Assembly: GCA_964655525.1 (NCBI GenBank)
Contig: CAZZNE010000012.1
Coordinates: 39,393 to 103,392, forward strand
Direction of reading: 5' to 3'
DNA from: DLAJ01 sp964655525
Lineage (GTDB): Bacteria > Bacillota > Clostridia > Lachnospirales > Lachnospiraceae
Length of the DNA: 64,000 nucleotides
Below, one piece after another: positions 36,273-43,116 of this stretch. The notes under the pieces were generated by a model. It was not told where the DNA came from, did not search any database, and worked only from the letters and a program-made list of their open reading frames with translations. A program made the translations under genes and the position numbers. The first letter of the stretch is position 1, and every line of letters starts with the position of its first letter.

Positions 36273-37025
36273 TCCAATCACATCACTCATATCATACATA
36301 CCCGCGGGCTTTCCTGCAAGGAATTTTGCCGCCTCAAGCGCGCCCTTGCCAAATACGGCTCTGGAATAAGCTCTGTGGGAAAACGTGATCACCTCGTCCG
36401 CTCCGGCAAAGATCACATCGTGATCTCCTACTATGGTTCCCCCGCGCACGGCGCTGATACCGATTTCCTTTTTTTCTCTTTTCTGCCGCACCTGGCTTCT
36501 GTCATAGACATACTCATATGCGCCGTCCATCTCATCATTGATGGAATCCGCCAATGCCAGCGCCGTTCCGCTCGGTGCGTCCAGCTTCTGATTGTGATGC
36601 TTCTCCACGATCTCGATATCGAACCCCGCGGGTGCAAGCACACCCGCCGCTTCCTTTAACAGCTTTTGCAGTAGATTGATTCCGATTGACATATTGGCGG
36701 ATCTAAGAATCGCCGTCTTTTCGGAAATCTCCTTCCCATGGGCAAGCTGCTCTTCAGAAAGCCCCGTCGTACACAGAACAAGCGGAAGCTTGTTTTCGCC
36801 GCAGTAATCCAGCAGCGCATCCACATCCGCCGCACTGGAAAAATCAATCACCACATCCACCTCCACATCGCACTCCTCAATAGATCTGAATACCGGATAG
36901 GGATTCGTGATATGATCCGATAAATCCACTCCCGCAACAATTTCTGCCTCCTGATCCTCCGCAGCCAGACCGGAAATCACCTGTCCCATTTTTCCGTTAC
37001 AGCCTCTCATAATAATTCTGACCAT
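36270..37025 (-). CDS. dapB: 4-hydroxy-tetrahydrodipicolinate reductase DapB
   Basis: 251 residues. NAD(P)H site RIIMRGCNGKMGQVI at the start and the catalytic EKHHNQKLDAPSGTAL (HHxxKxDxPSGTA) in the middle. It reduces the product of DapA on the route to lysine and diaminopimelate for the cell wall. It lies downstream of dapA on the same strand, but 244 bases and a hairpin separate them, so it may be read through or have its own promoter. Its stop codon lies within the T-run of a terminator hairpin. Confidence 0.96.
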   Translation of the reverse strand: MVRIIMRGCNGKMGQVISGLAAEDQEAEIVAGVDLSDHITNPYPVFRSIEECDVEVDVVIDFSSAADVDALLDYCGENKLPLVLCTTGLSEEQLAHGKEISEKTAILRSANMSIGINLLQKLLKEAAGVLAPAGFDIEIVEKHHNQKLDAPSGTALALADSINDEMDGAYEYVYDRSQVRQKREKKEIGISAVRGGTIVGDHDVIFAGADEVITFSHRAYSRAVFGKGALEAAKFLAGKPAGMYDMSDVIG

Positions 37026-37237
37026 TCTTTCTCCTGCCTTTCCTATGACCTCTCAATCATTATATATAAAATTCCCCGGTACTTCAAGAACCACTCCCAA
37101 GGCTCCGCCAATACGCAGCATCACCATAGATCCCAATATCCGTCATTGGCAAGAACTTCCGACCGCTTACAGGCGCCCTGCGCGATACGCGTGCTTAAAA
37201 TATTCTGCGGCGCTGCATTTATATACTAATACGATGA

Positions 37238-37260
37238 GAGGGACGATCATACCGTCCCTC
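37238..37260 (-). terminator. Hairpin after dapA
   Basis: Perfect stem GAGGGACG / CGTCCCTC with a 7-base loop directly after the dapA stop. There is only a weak T run on the minus strand, so it may attenuate rather than end transcription into dapB. Confidence 0.6.
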
Positions 37261-37269
37261 CCCACATTC

Positions 37270-38154
37270 CTATAATATTCCGTATTTTTTCATTTCCGCT
37301 TCCAGCTTTGCAGCGTTCGCTTCCTCCATCTCGGTGAGCGGCAGGCGCAGCGGTCCCGCGCCAAGTCCCATGAGATTCATTGCTTTTTTCACCGGGATCG
37401 GATTCACCTCACTAAACAGCGCTTTGATCAGCGGAAACGCCTCAAGCTGCAAGCGCGCCGATTCTTTTACATTCCCGGATAAATAAGTCTCCACAATATC
37501 ATGCGTCTGCTTCGGCGCGATATTGGACAGGACGGAAATCACACCGATTCCGCCGAGCGAGAGAACCGGCGTGATATGATCGTCGTTTCCCGAATAAATA
37601 TCCACACAGCCGTCCGCCAGATACGCAAGCTTCGTAATCTGGGTAATATCCCCGCTCGCCTCTTTGACGCCGACAATGTTATCCACTTCCTTTACCAGCT
37701 TCACGATCGTCTCCGGCTGAATATTGCACCCTGTTCTGGACGGCACATTATAAAGGATCACGGGAATCTTTACCGCTTTTGCCGTTCGGACAAAGTGCTC
37801 ATACAGTCCCTTCTGTGTCGCCTTGTTATAATACGGTGTCACTAAAAGCAGCCCGTCCGCCCCCGCCTTTTCGGCTTCCACGGAAAGATAGACCGCCGTC
37901 TCCGTGCTGTTCGATCCGGTTCCCGCAATGACCGGCACCCGCCCGTTTGTATGCTCCACGCAATAGCGGATCACATCCAGATGCTCCTCGTGCGAAAGCG
38001 TTGACGCCTCGCCCGTCGTACCGCAGACAATGATCGCATCCGAACCGTTTTCAATCTGCCAGTCAATGTTTTTTGCAAACTGCTCATAATTTACCGCTCC
38101 GTTTGCATGAAAGGGTGTGACGATCGCGACACCCGCGCCCTGAAAAATAGCCAT
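37270..38154 (-). CDS. dapA: 4-hydroxy-tetrahydrodipicolinate synthase DapA
   Basis: 294 residues. Class I aldolase barrel with GTTGEASTLSHEEH (pyruvate binding), ILYNVPSRTGCNI (Tyr of the catalytic triad) and NIVGVKEASGDI (Schiff-base Lys). It condenses pyruvate with aspartate semialdehyde, the first committed step to lysine and diaminopimelate. GGAG ribosome site close to ATG. Its leader carries a promoter, a lysine riboswitch and a terminator, so expression is switched off when lysine is plentiful. Confidence 0.97.
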   Translation of the reverse strand: MAIFQGAGVAIVTPFHANGAVNYEQFAKNIDWQIENGSDAIIVCGTTGEASTLSHEEHLDVIRYCVEHTNGRVPVIAGTGSNSTETAVYLSVEAEKAGADGLLLVTPYYNKATQKGLYEHFVRTAKAVKIPVILYNVPSRTGCNIQPETIVKLVKEVDNIVGVKEASGDITQITKLAYLADGCVDIYSGNDDHITPVLSLGGIGVISVLSNIAPKQTHDIVETYLSGNVKESARLQLEAFPLIKALFSEVNPIPVKKAMNLMGLGAGPLRLPLTEMEEANAAKLEAEMKKYGIL

Positions 38155-38237
38155 ATGTTTCTCCTTTCCTCATACCGCGCCAAAGACTCTTACACGCAGA
38201 AGTATGCTCCGCTTTTTTACGAAGCCCCTTACAGGTG

Positions 38238-38276
38238 AAAAAAGAACCCGCACGCACAGCACCGGTTCCCTCAAAA
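38238..38276 (-). terminator. Riboswitch-controlled terminator of dapA
   Basis: On the minus strand GAACCGGTGCTGTG pairs with GTGCGGGTTC, followed by T6, 84 bases before the dapA start. It is the expression platform of the lysine riboswitch. Confidence 0.85.
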
Positions 38277-38288
38277 AAGCTGACATGC

Positions 38289-38475
38289 GATAGCGCCCCA
38301 TCTGTTACAGATGACAGTCATACAGTTCTTCACTGTATGCCCAAGATTCGACCCTCAGGAAATCTCCTCTTTCGGCGTGTTCCCCTTTCCGTTCCCCTCA
38401 TCCGCGCCTGACGCGTCCGGAAACGTACTGATGAAAAACGCAACCTCTATCCGTTCCTCTATGTATCTTTTTACG
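38289..38475 (-). ncRNA. Lysine riboswitch (L box) upstream of dapA
   Basis: The minus strand carries the conserved L-box blocks in order: GGATAGAGGTTGCG, CATCAGTA, GGGGAACACGCCGAAAG, and CTTGGGCATACAGTGAAGAA with CTGTATGACTGTC, ending in GGGGCGCTATC that closes the P1 stem. Lysine binding favours the downstream terminator. Bounds are approximate at the 5' end. Confidence 0.93.
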
Positions 38476-38496
38476 ACTTCTTTTAAGTCAAAAATA

Positions 38497-38525
38497 ATCA
38501 TAGCACTCACGCTCATTCCTGTCAA
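38497..38525 (-). promoter_or_regulatory. Promoter of the dapA leader
   Basis: On the minus strand TTGACA (38525-38520), 17-base spacer, TATGAT (38502-38497). It is close to consensus and starts transcription just before the lysine riboswitch. Confidence 0.85.
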
Positions 38526-38564
38526 TGGCATGATTGCTATGACTATTCTTTTCTCCTTGATCAG

Positions 38565-39056
38565 TTAAAACACCTTGAACCGCATCGGCTCGATTGTATA
38601 CACCTCGTCCGCCACGATACAGGTCTCATCATTTAAGCGGATTCCCGTTAAGATAATGGATTGTCCTTCCGATTTCATCTCCAGGATTGCCCTAAGCTCC
38701 TGCGCCTCAATGATATGATTGTCGATCAATCCGAGCACCTCGTCCAACACCAGCAGATCACATTCTCCGGTCGTCAATACTTTTTTGGCAAAATTGAGAC
38801 CGTTTCGGATATTCTGTATTTCCTCCTGCTGCTCCTGTTCGTTTAATCCTTCAAAATTCCGGTCGGACTTTTCAAAGCGAAACACTTTAACCTCCGGCTC
38901 CAAACGCCGGATCAGCTCCGAATCGTCTAAGTTTTTCAGAAATTTTATGATGAACGCCTGCTTCCCCTCTCCTGCCGCGGCAACGGCATGACCGAGCGCT
39001 GCGGCGCTTTTTCCGTGCCCTTCCCCGCAATAAATCTGAATCTGTCCATCCTGCAT
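38565..39056 (-). CDS. cobO: Corrinoid adenosyltransferase, CobO/BtuR family
   Basis: 163 residues from ATG 39056 (GGAGG 9 bases upstream), short for the family but complete. P-loop GEGHGKSAAALGHA at the start, LVLDEVLGLIDNHII (Walker B) in the middle and SIILTGIRLNDE near the end. It transfers the adenosyl group from ATP to cob(I)alamin-type corrinoids to make coenzyme B12. No other cobalamin genes are present nearby. It might serve B12 salvage rather than a full pathway. It is upstream of the dapA promoter on the same strand. Confidence 0.88.
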   Translation of the reverse strand: MQDGQIQIYCGEGHGKSAAALGHAVAAAGEGKQAFIIKFLKNLDDSELIRRLEPEVKVFRFEKSDRNFEGLNEQEQQEEIQNIRNGLNFAKKVLTTGECDLLVLDEVLGLIDNHIIEAQELRAILEMKSEGQSIILTGIRLNDETCIVADEVYTIEPMRFKVF

Positions 39057-39136
39057 AAAAGGTTTCCTCCGCTTTTGTGCCATTTTTTCCGCTATCATAG
39101 CATATTCTCCATCCGAATGCAAGTCATGATGTTTTC

Positions 39137-39219
39137 ACACCCCCGGAAGAAGCTGAGCGATTCTTCGGACGATTGGCGCACTCGCGCCAATCTGAAAGAA
39201 CGCTTTGCGTTCTTTTTTA
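39137..39219. repeat. Hairpin array downstream of the SSB-like gene
   Basis: CCCCCGGAAGAA lead-in with GAAGAA / TTCTTC, then GATTGGCGC / GCGCCAATC (39171-39192) and AAAGAACGC / GCGTTCTTT (39196-39217) with T6. It serves as terminator for the SSB-like gene on the minus strand, whose stop overlaps it. Confidence 0.75.
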
Positions 39220-39870
39220 TTCTTCTCCCTCAAAAAGCTCCAGCTTGCTGACCGACACCTCGTAGGCGATGCGCTTCTCGACTTCCTCCTCCGATAATTT
39301 TTTCATATATTCACGGCTTTGGATCCTTCCCCAGACCGCACACTGCATTCCCACCTTAAAATTCGACGCATAACGCGCATTTCTTCCCCAACAGATGCAG
39401 GGTATGTAGTCCGACTTCCCGTACGGCCTGTTGACCGCAAGTAAGAGATCCGCGATCTCCCTGCCAAGCGGTGTCTTTCTATAGATCGGTTCCTTGCAGA
39501 TATAGCCGTCCAAAAATATCTGATTTGTCTTTGAATTTTCTCCCGCATAGCGCTCAAATTCTTCCTCATCCAGAAAATCCAGCTCGCGCACAAACACCGA
39601 CAATACCAGACGATTGCGATGCTCTTCATGGCGGTTATAGGACCTGAACTGCCCTGTCACGCTGATGTAGCGCCCCACATAATCCCCGCTCATATCAAGC
39701 AGCCGCTCCGAAACCATCAGCGGGATGATGTCGCAGGAGTCGGAAAGCCGCATAACCTGCGCCTCCGCCATGTAAAACCCCTCCCCGAAAATCTCGTGAC
39801 TGTACTCAAAATTGCTCACGATCTGTCCGACCACCATCACCTGATTGTTCTCAATTACCTTATCCGTCAT
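39217..39870 (-). CDS. SSB-like protein with two OB folds
   Basis: 217 residues. The first half (1-115) and second half (116-217) each look like an OB-fold of the single-stranded DNA-binding protein family; IFLDGYICKEPIYRKTPLGR followed by IADLLLAVNRPYGKSDYIPC is a clear SSB start in the second half. The first half (NQVMVVGQIVSNFEYSHEIF) is divergent. The C-terminus ends LELFEGEE, acidic but without the DDDIPF-type tip of a main SSB. It may help in recombination or natural transformation; not the primary SSB. Ribosome site GGGAG 8 bases upstream. Confidence 0.8.
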   Translation of the reverse strand: MTDKVIENNQVMVVGQIVSNFEYSHEIFGEGFYMAEAQVMRLSDSCDIIPLMVSERLLDMSGDYVGRYISVTGQFRSYNRHEEHRNRLVLSVFVRELDFLDEEEFERYAGENSKTNQIFLDGYICKEPIYRKTPLGREIADLLLAVNRPYGKSDYIPCICWGRNARYASNFKVGMQCAVWGRIQSREYMKKLSEEEVEKRIAYEVSVSKLELFEGEE

Positions 39871-40034
39871 ACCTTGTTCTCCCTTCTTACCTTAAAGAAT
39901 TTTTTCCCTGTATTGTACTACATTATATGAGGTCATCTCCTATGATATAACAAAATTCCCGTTCTGTGGCATGTTAGTCATCGCGCACCTTTGCCTCCGG
40001 CCCCTCTTCAGGATTCCCATAACCCCGTATTTAT

Positions 40035-40063
40035 TTGCAATTCCGCCTTTGCAGTGTTATACT
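40035..40063 (+). promoter_or_regulatory. Promoter of typA
   Basis: TTGCAA, 17-base spacer, TATACT, giving an expected RNA start near 40070, about 30 bases before the start codon. Confidence 0.75.
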
Positions 40064-40100
40064 ATATGCATTTGAAAAAGGAAAGGTACGGTATTTATTT

Positions 40101-41930
40101 ATGAATCAGATTCGTGAAGATGTCAGAAACGTCGCCATTATCGCTCATGTCGATCACGGCAAGACAACGCTGGTGGACGAGCTCTTAAAGCAGAGCGGCG
40201 TATTTCGTGAAAATCAGGAGATTGCCGAGCGCGTCATGGATTCCAACGCCATTGAGCGCGAGCGCGGCATCACGATCCTCTCCAAAAATACGGCAGTCAC
40301 CTATAAAGGAACAAAGATCAACATCATCGACACGCCCGGACACGCGGATTTCGGCGGCGAAGTCGAACGTGTCTTAAAAATGGTAAACGGCGTCATCCTC
40401 GTCGTGGACGCCTTTGAGGGTCCGATGCCGCAGACGAAGTTCGTGTTAAAAAAAGCACTGGAATTGAATCTTGCGGTTATTGTCTGCATCAACAAATGCG
40501 ACCGCCCCGAGGCGCGTCCCGAGGACGTTGTGGATGAAGTCTTAGAGCTGTTTTTGGATTTGGACGCCAACGACGATCAGTTGGACTGCCCTTTTGTCTT
40601 TGCATCCGCCAAGACAGGCACGGCAACCTTGAATCTTACCGTAAAAAATAAGGATATGACGCCGCTGTTCGACACGATCCTTTCGCATATCCCCGCGCCC
40701 GAGGGTGATCCGGAGGCAGGCACGCAGATCCTGATCAGTACGATCGATTACAACGAGTATGTCGGCAGGATCGGCGTCGGCAAGGTGGATAACGGCTCCG
40801 TCAAGGTCAATCAGGAAGTCGTCATCGTCAACCACCATGAGCCGGATAAGTTCAAAAAAGTAAAAGTGAGCAAGCTCTATGAGTTTGACGGATTAAATAA
40901 GGTAGAAGTAACAAGCGCGGGCATCGGCTCCATCGTCGCGCTTTCAGGGATTGCAGATCTGCACATTGGAGATACCCTGTGTTCTCCCGACAATCCGACC
41001 CCCATCCCGTTCCAAAAGATCAGCGAGCCGACCATCGCGATGCACTTTATCGTGAACGACTCCCCGCTCGCCGGGCAGGAAGGAAAATTCGTTACAAGCC
41101 GCCACATCAAGGATCGTCTGATGCGCGAATTAAACACGGACGTTTCCCTGCGCGTCGAGGAGACCGACTCAACGGATTCCTTTAAGGTATCGGGACGCGG
41201 TGAGCTGCATTTATCCGTTCTGATCGAGAATATGCGGCGCGAGGGCTACGAGTTTGCCGTCAGCAAAGCGGAGGTACTCTATCATACCGATGAAAACGGT
41301 AAAAAGCTGGAACCGATGGAGCTTGCCTATATTGACGTGCCGGAGGAGTTTTCCGGCGCCGTCATCCAAAAATTGAGCGAACGCAAGGGCGAGCTGCTCA
41401 ATATGAGTCAGGCGACCGGCAGCTATACGCGTCTGGAGTTCTCCATCCCTTCCCGGGGTCTGATCGGTTACCGCGGCGAGTTCATGACCGACACGAAGGG
41501 CAACGGCATCATGAATACGATTTTTAACGGCTACGGTCCCTATAAGGGCGACATTCAATACCGCAAGCTGGGCTCGCTCATCGCTTTTGAGGCGGGCGAG
41601 GCGATCACCTACGGTCTGTTTAACGCACAGGAGCGCGGAACGCTCTTTATCGGACCGGGCGAAAAGGTCTACTCCGGTATGGTCGTCGGACAGACCGGAA
41701 AAGCCGAGGACATTGAGGTCAATGTCTGCAAGACAAAGCATTTGACCAACACGCGTTCCTCCAGTGCGGACGACGCGCTGCGCCTTGTGCCGAAGCGGAT
41801 TTTAAGTCTGGAGCAATGTCTGGAGTTTATCGACACGGACGAGCTTTTGGAGGTTACGCCGAAAAGCCTGCGCATCCGCAAGAAGATTCTTGACCCAACG
41901 CTGAGAAAGCGCGCGGCGTTCAAAAAATAG
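40101..41930 (+). CDS. typA: Ribosome-associated GTPase TypA/BipA
   Basis: 609 residues from ATG 40101; the longer frame would start before the promoter's RNA start, so it is excluded. G motifs: AHVDHGKTTL (G1), RGITIL (G2), DTPGHADFGGEV (G3), NKCDRPEA (G4) and SAKTG (G5). Domains II, III and V and the BipA-specific C-terminal domain (LRIRKKILDPTLRKRAAFKK) follow. It binds the ribosome in the EF-G site and helps 50S assembly and cold or stress adaptation. Transcribed alone, ending in a terminator array. Confidence 0.97.
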   Translation: MNQIREDVRNVAIIAHVDHGKTTLVDELLKQSGVFRENQEIAERVMDSNAIERERGITILSKNTAVTYKGTKINIIDTPGHADFGGEVERVLKMVNGVILVVDAFEGPMPQTKFVLKKALELNLAVIVCINKCDRPEARPEDVVDEVLELFLDLDANDDQLDCPFVFASAKTGTATLNLTVKNKDMTPLFDTILSHIPAPEGDPEAGTQILISTIDYNEYVGRIGVGKVDNGSVKVNQEVVIVNHHEPDKFKKVKVSKLYEFDGLNKVEVTSAGIGSIVALSGIADLHIGDTLCSPDNPTPIPFQKISEPTIAMHFIVNDSPLAGQEGKFVTSRHIKDRLMRELNTDVSLRVEETDSTDSFKVSGRGELHLSVLIENMRREGYEFAVSKAEVLYHTDENGKKLEPMELAYIDVPEEFSGAVIQKLSERKGELLNMSQATGSYTRLEFSIPSRGLIGYRGEFMTDTKGNGIMNTIFNGYGPYKGDIQYRKLGSLIAFEAGEAITYGLFNAQERGTLFIGPGEKVYSGMVVGQTGKAEDIEVNVCKTKHLTNTRSSSADDALRLVPKRILSLEQCLEFIDTDELLEVTPKSLRIRKKILDPTLRKRAAFKK

Positions 41931-42047
41931 TTTGCTTAACGCAAACTATTTTCGAAGAATCGCTAAAGCGATTCTTCACAATATACTTGAAAAAAAGTAT
42001 CCCATGCAGGACACGTTTTCGCTGTCCGACATGGGATACTTTTTTAT
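41925..42047 (+). terminator. Terminator array after typA
   Basis: Three stems in series: AAAATAGTTTGC / GCAAACTATTTT overlapping the typA stop, GAAGAATCGCT / AGCGATTCTTC (41954-41977), and AAAAAGTATCCCATG / CATGGGATACTTTTT (41992-42047) with T6. The last is a strong intrinsic terminator that can also serve the convergent YigZ gene. The middle stem belongs to the GAAGAA...TTCTTC repeat family. Confidence 0.85.
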
Positions 42048-42077
42048 TATTTGCAGAGGGAGCAGCCGTACTCCGCA

Positions 42078-42734
42078 TTAAAATACCGATTCATCATCTT
42101 TTGTATAAGAAAGCCTTTCCAGCTCCTCGATCTCCGCCTTTCCCGCAGCGGCTTCCGTAAGCTCGGCGCAGAGCTGTTCCGATGCCGTCTCCGGTACGAC
42201 AAGCTTAAGTCTGACGTTCTCCTCATAGCTGCTGTCCTCGGGCGAGATTCCCTTCTGCCCGAGCAGATGCAGGATTTTCCCTATCGTATGATAGTCCGTC
42301 GTAACCAAAAGCCGCACGCCGGCAATCCGCCTGCCCATTGTGCAATGCCTCAGCCCCTCCTGCACCGCCTGCGTATATGCGCGCACGAGTCCGCCCGTAC
42401 CCAAAAGCGTGCCGCCAAAATAACGCGTGACAACGACCGCCGCGTTGCGGACCCCGTCTCCAAGCAGCACCTCTAACATCGGTCTGCCCGCCGTTCCGCC
42501 CGGTTCGCCGTCGTCGCTGTAGCGCATGACCTCTCCCCGCTCTCCGAGTACGTATGCCGAGCAGTTATGCCTTGCATCCCAGTATTTTTTTTTCATTTCC
42601 TCAATAAACGCGACGGCTTCTTCTTCCGTCTCAACCGGACGCAGCGTGGCGATAAAACGTGATTTTTTCTCCTCAATTTCCCCGCTTCCGCCAGCAAGCA
42701 TGATGCGATACCCTTCCTGTGTCTCCTGCGCCAT
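42078..42734 (-). CDS. yigZ: YigZ/IMPACT family protein (UPF0029)
   Basis: 218 residues from ATG 42734 (AGGAGG 5 bases upstream). The IMPACT N-terminal domain shows in EEKKSRFIATLRPVETEEEA, ARHNCSAYVLG, RYSDDGEPGGTAGRPMLEVL and VVVTRYFGGTLLGTGGLVRA. A small C-terminal ferredoxin-like DUF1949 domain follows (VTTDYHTIGKILHLLGQKGI). The family binds nucleic acids or translation factors in structural studies; the bacterial role is not firmly known. Confidence 0.94.
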   Translation of the reverse strand: MAQETQEGYRIMLAGGSGEIEEKKSRFIATLRPVETEEEAVAFIEEMKKKYWDARHNCSAYVLGERGEVMRYSDDGEPGGTAGRPMLEVLLGDGVRNAAVVVTRYFGGTLLGTGGLVRAYTQAVQEGLRHCTMGRRIAGVRLLVTTDYHTIGKILHLLGQKGISPEDSSYEENVRLKLVVPETASEQLCAELTEAAAGKAEIEELERLSYTKDDESVF

Positions 42735-42820
42735 TGCGCCCTCCTTCTGCGTGCCGTTTTTCATATGCAAATCTCGGAACACGTTGCATTCCTTTACGAC
42801 TTATCGATTTTCCAACTGCA

Positions 42821-42920
42821 GAAGAATCGCATAGCGATTCTTCGAAAAAATTTCTCAGTCCCGGAAGAATTCGCCTTTGGCGAATTCTTCGAAAGAGTTT
42901 GCGTTCCGCAAACTCTTTTT
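42821..42920. repeat. Triple hairpin array upstream of yigZ
   Basis: GAAGAATCGC / GCGATTCTTC (42821-42843), then TTTCTCAGTCCCGGAAGAA starting GAAGAATTCGC / GCGAATTCTTC (42864-42890), then AAAGAGTTTGCG / CGCAAACTCTTT (42892-42919) with T6. The lead-in is identical to that at 36193. The array lies between yigZ and the penicillin-binding protein gene, both transcribed away from it. Confidence 0.85.
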
Positions 42921-43050
42921 TAGCATACCACACCCCGCATCAACACGCAATTCCCGATATCTGTACGCCGCCCGCCCTCCCGTATAAAATGTATGGAATT
43001 GTGAACAATCATAAAAACATCAGAAAATCCTTTATTTACCATTCGGCTTT

Positions 43051-43059
43051 TGGTATAAT
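43051..43059 (+). promoter_or_regulatory. Extended -10 promoter of the penicillin-binding protein gene
   Basis: TGGTATAAT, an extended -10 box about 58 bases before the start codon; no good -35 at the standard distance. Confidence 0.55.
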
Positions 43060-43116
43060 AAATAGATAATTTTCTTTCAAACTAGAACTTTCATGGAAGG
43101 GAAGGCATGCATCACA

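Noticed and set aside
41211..41741. A 176-codon minus-strand frame inside typA
   Set aside because: Antisense to conserved BipA sequence, with no ribosome site.
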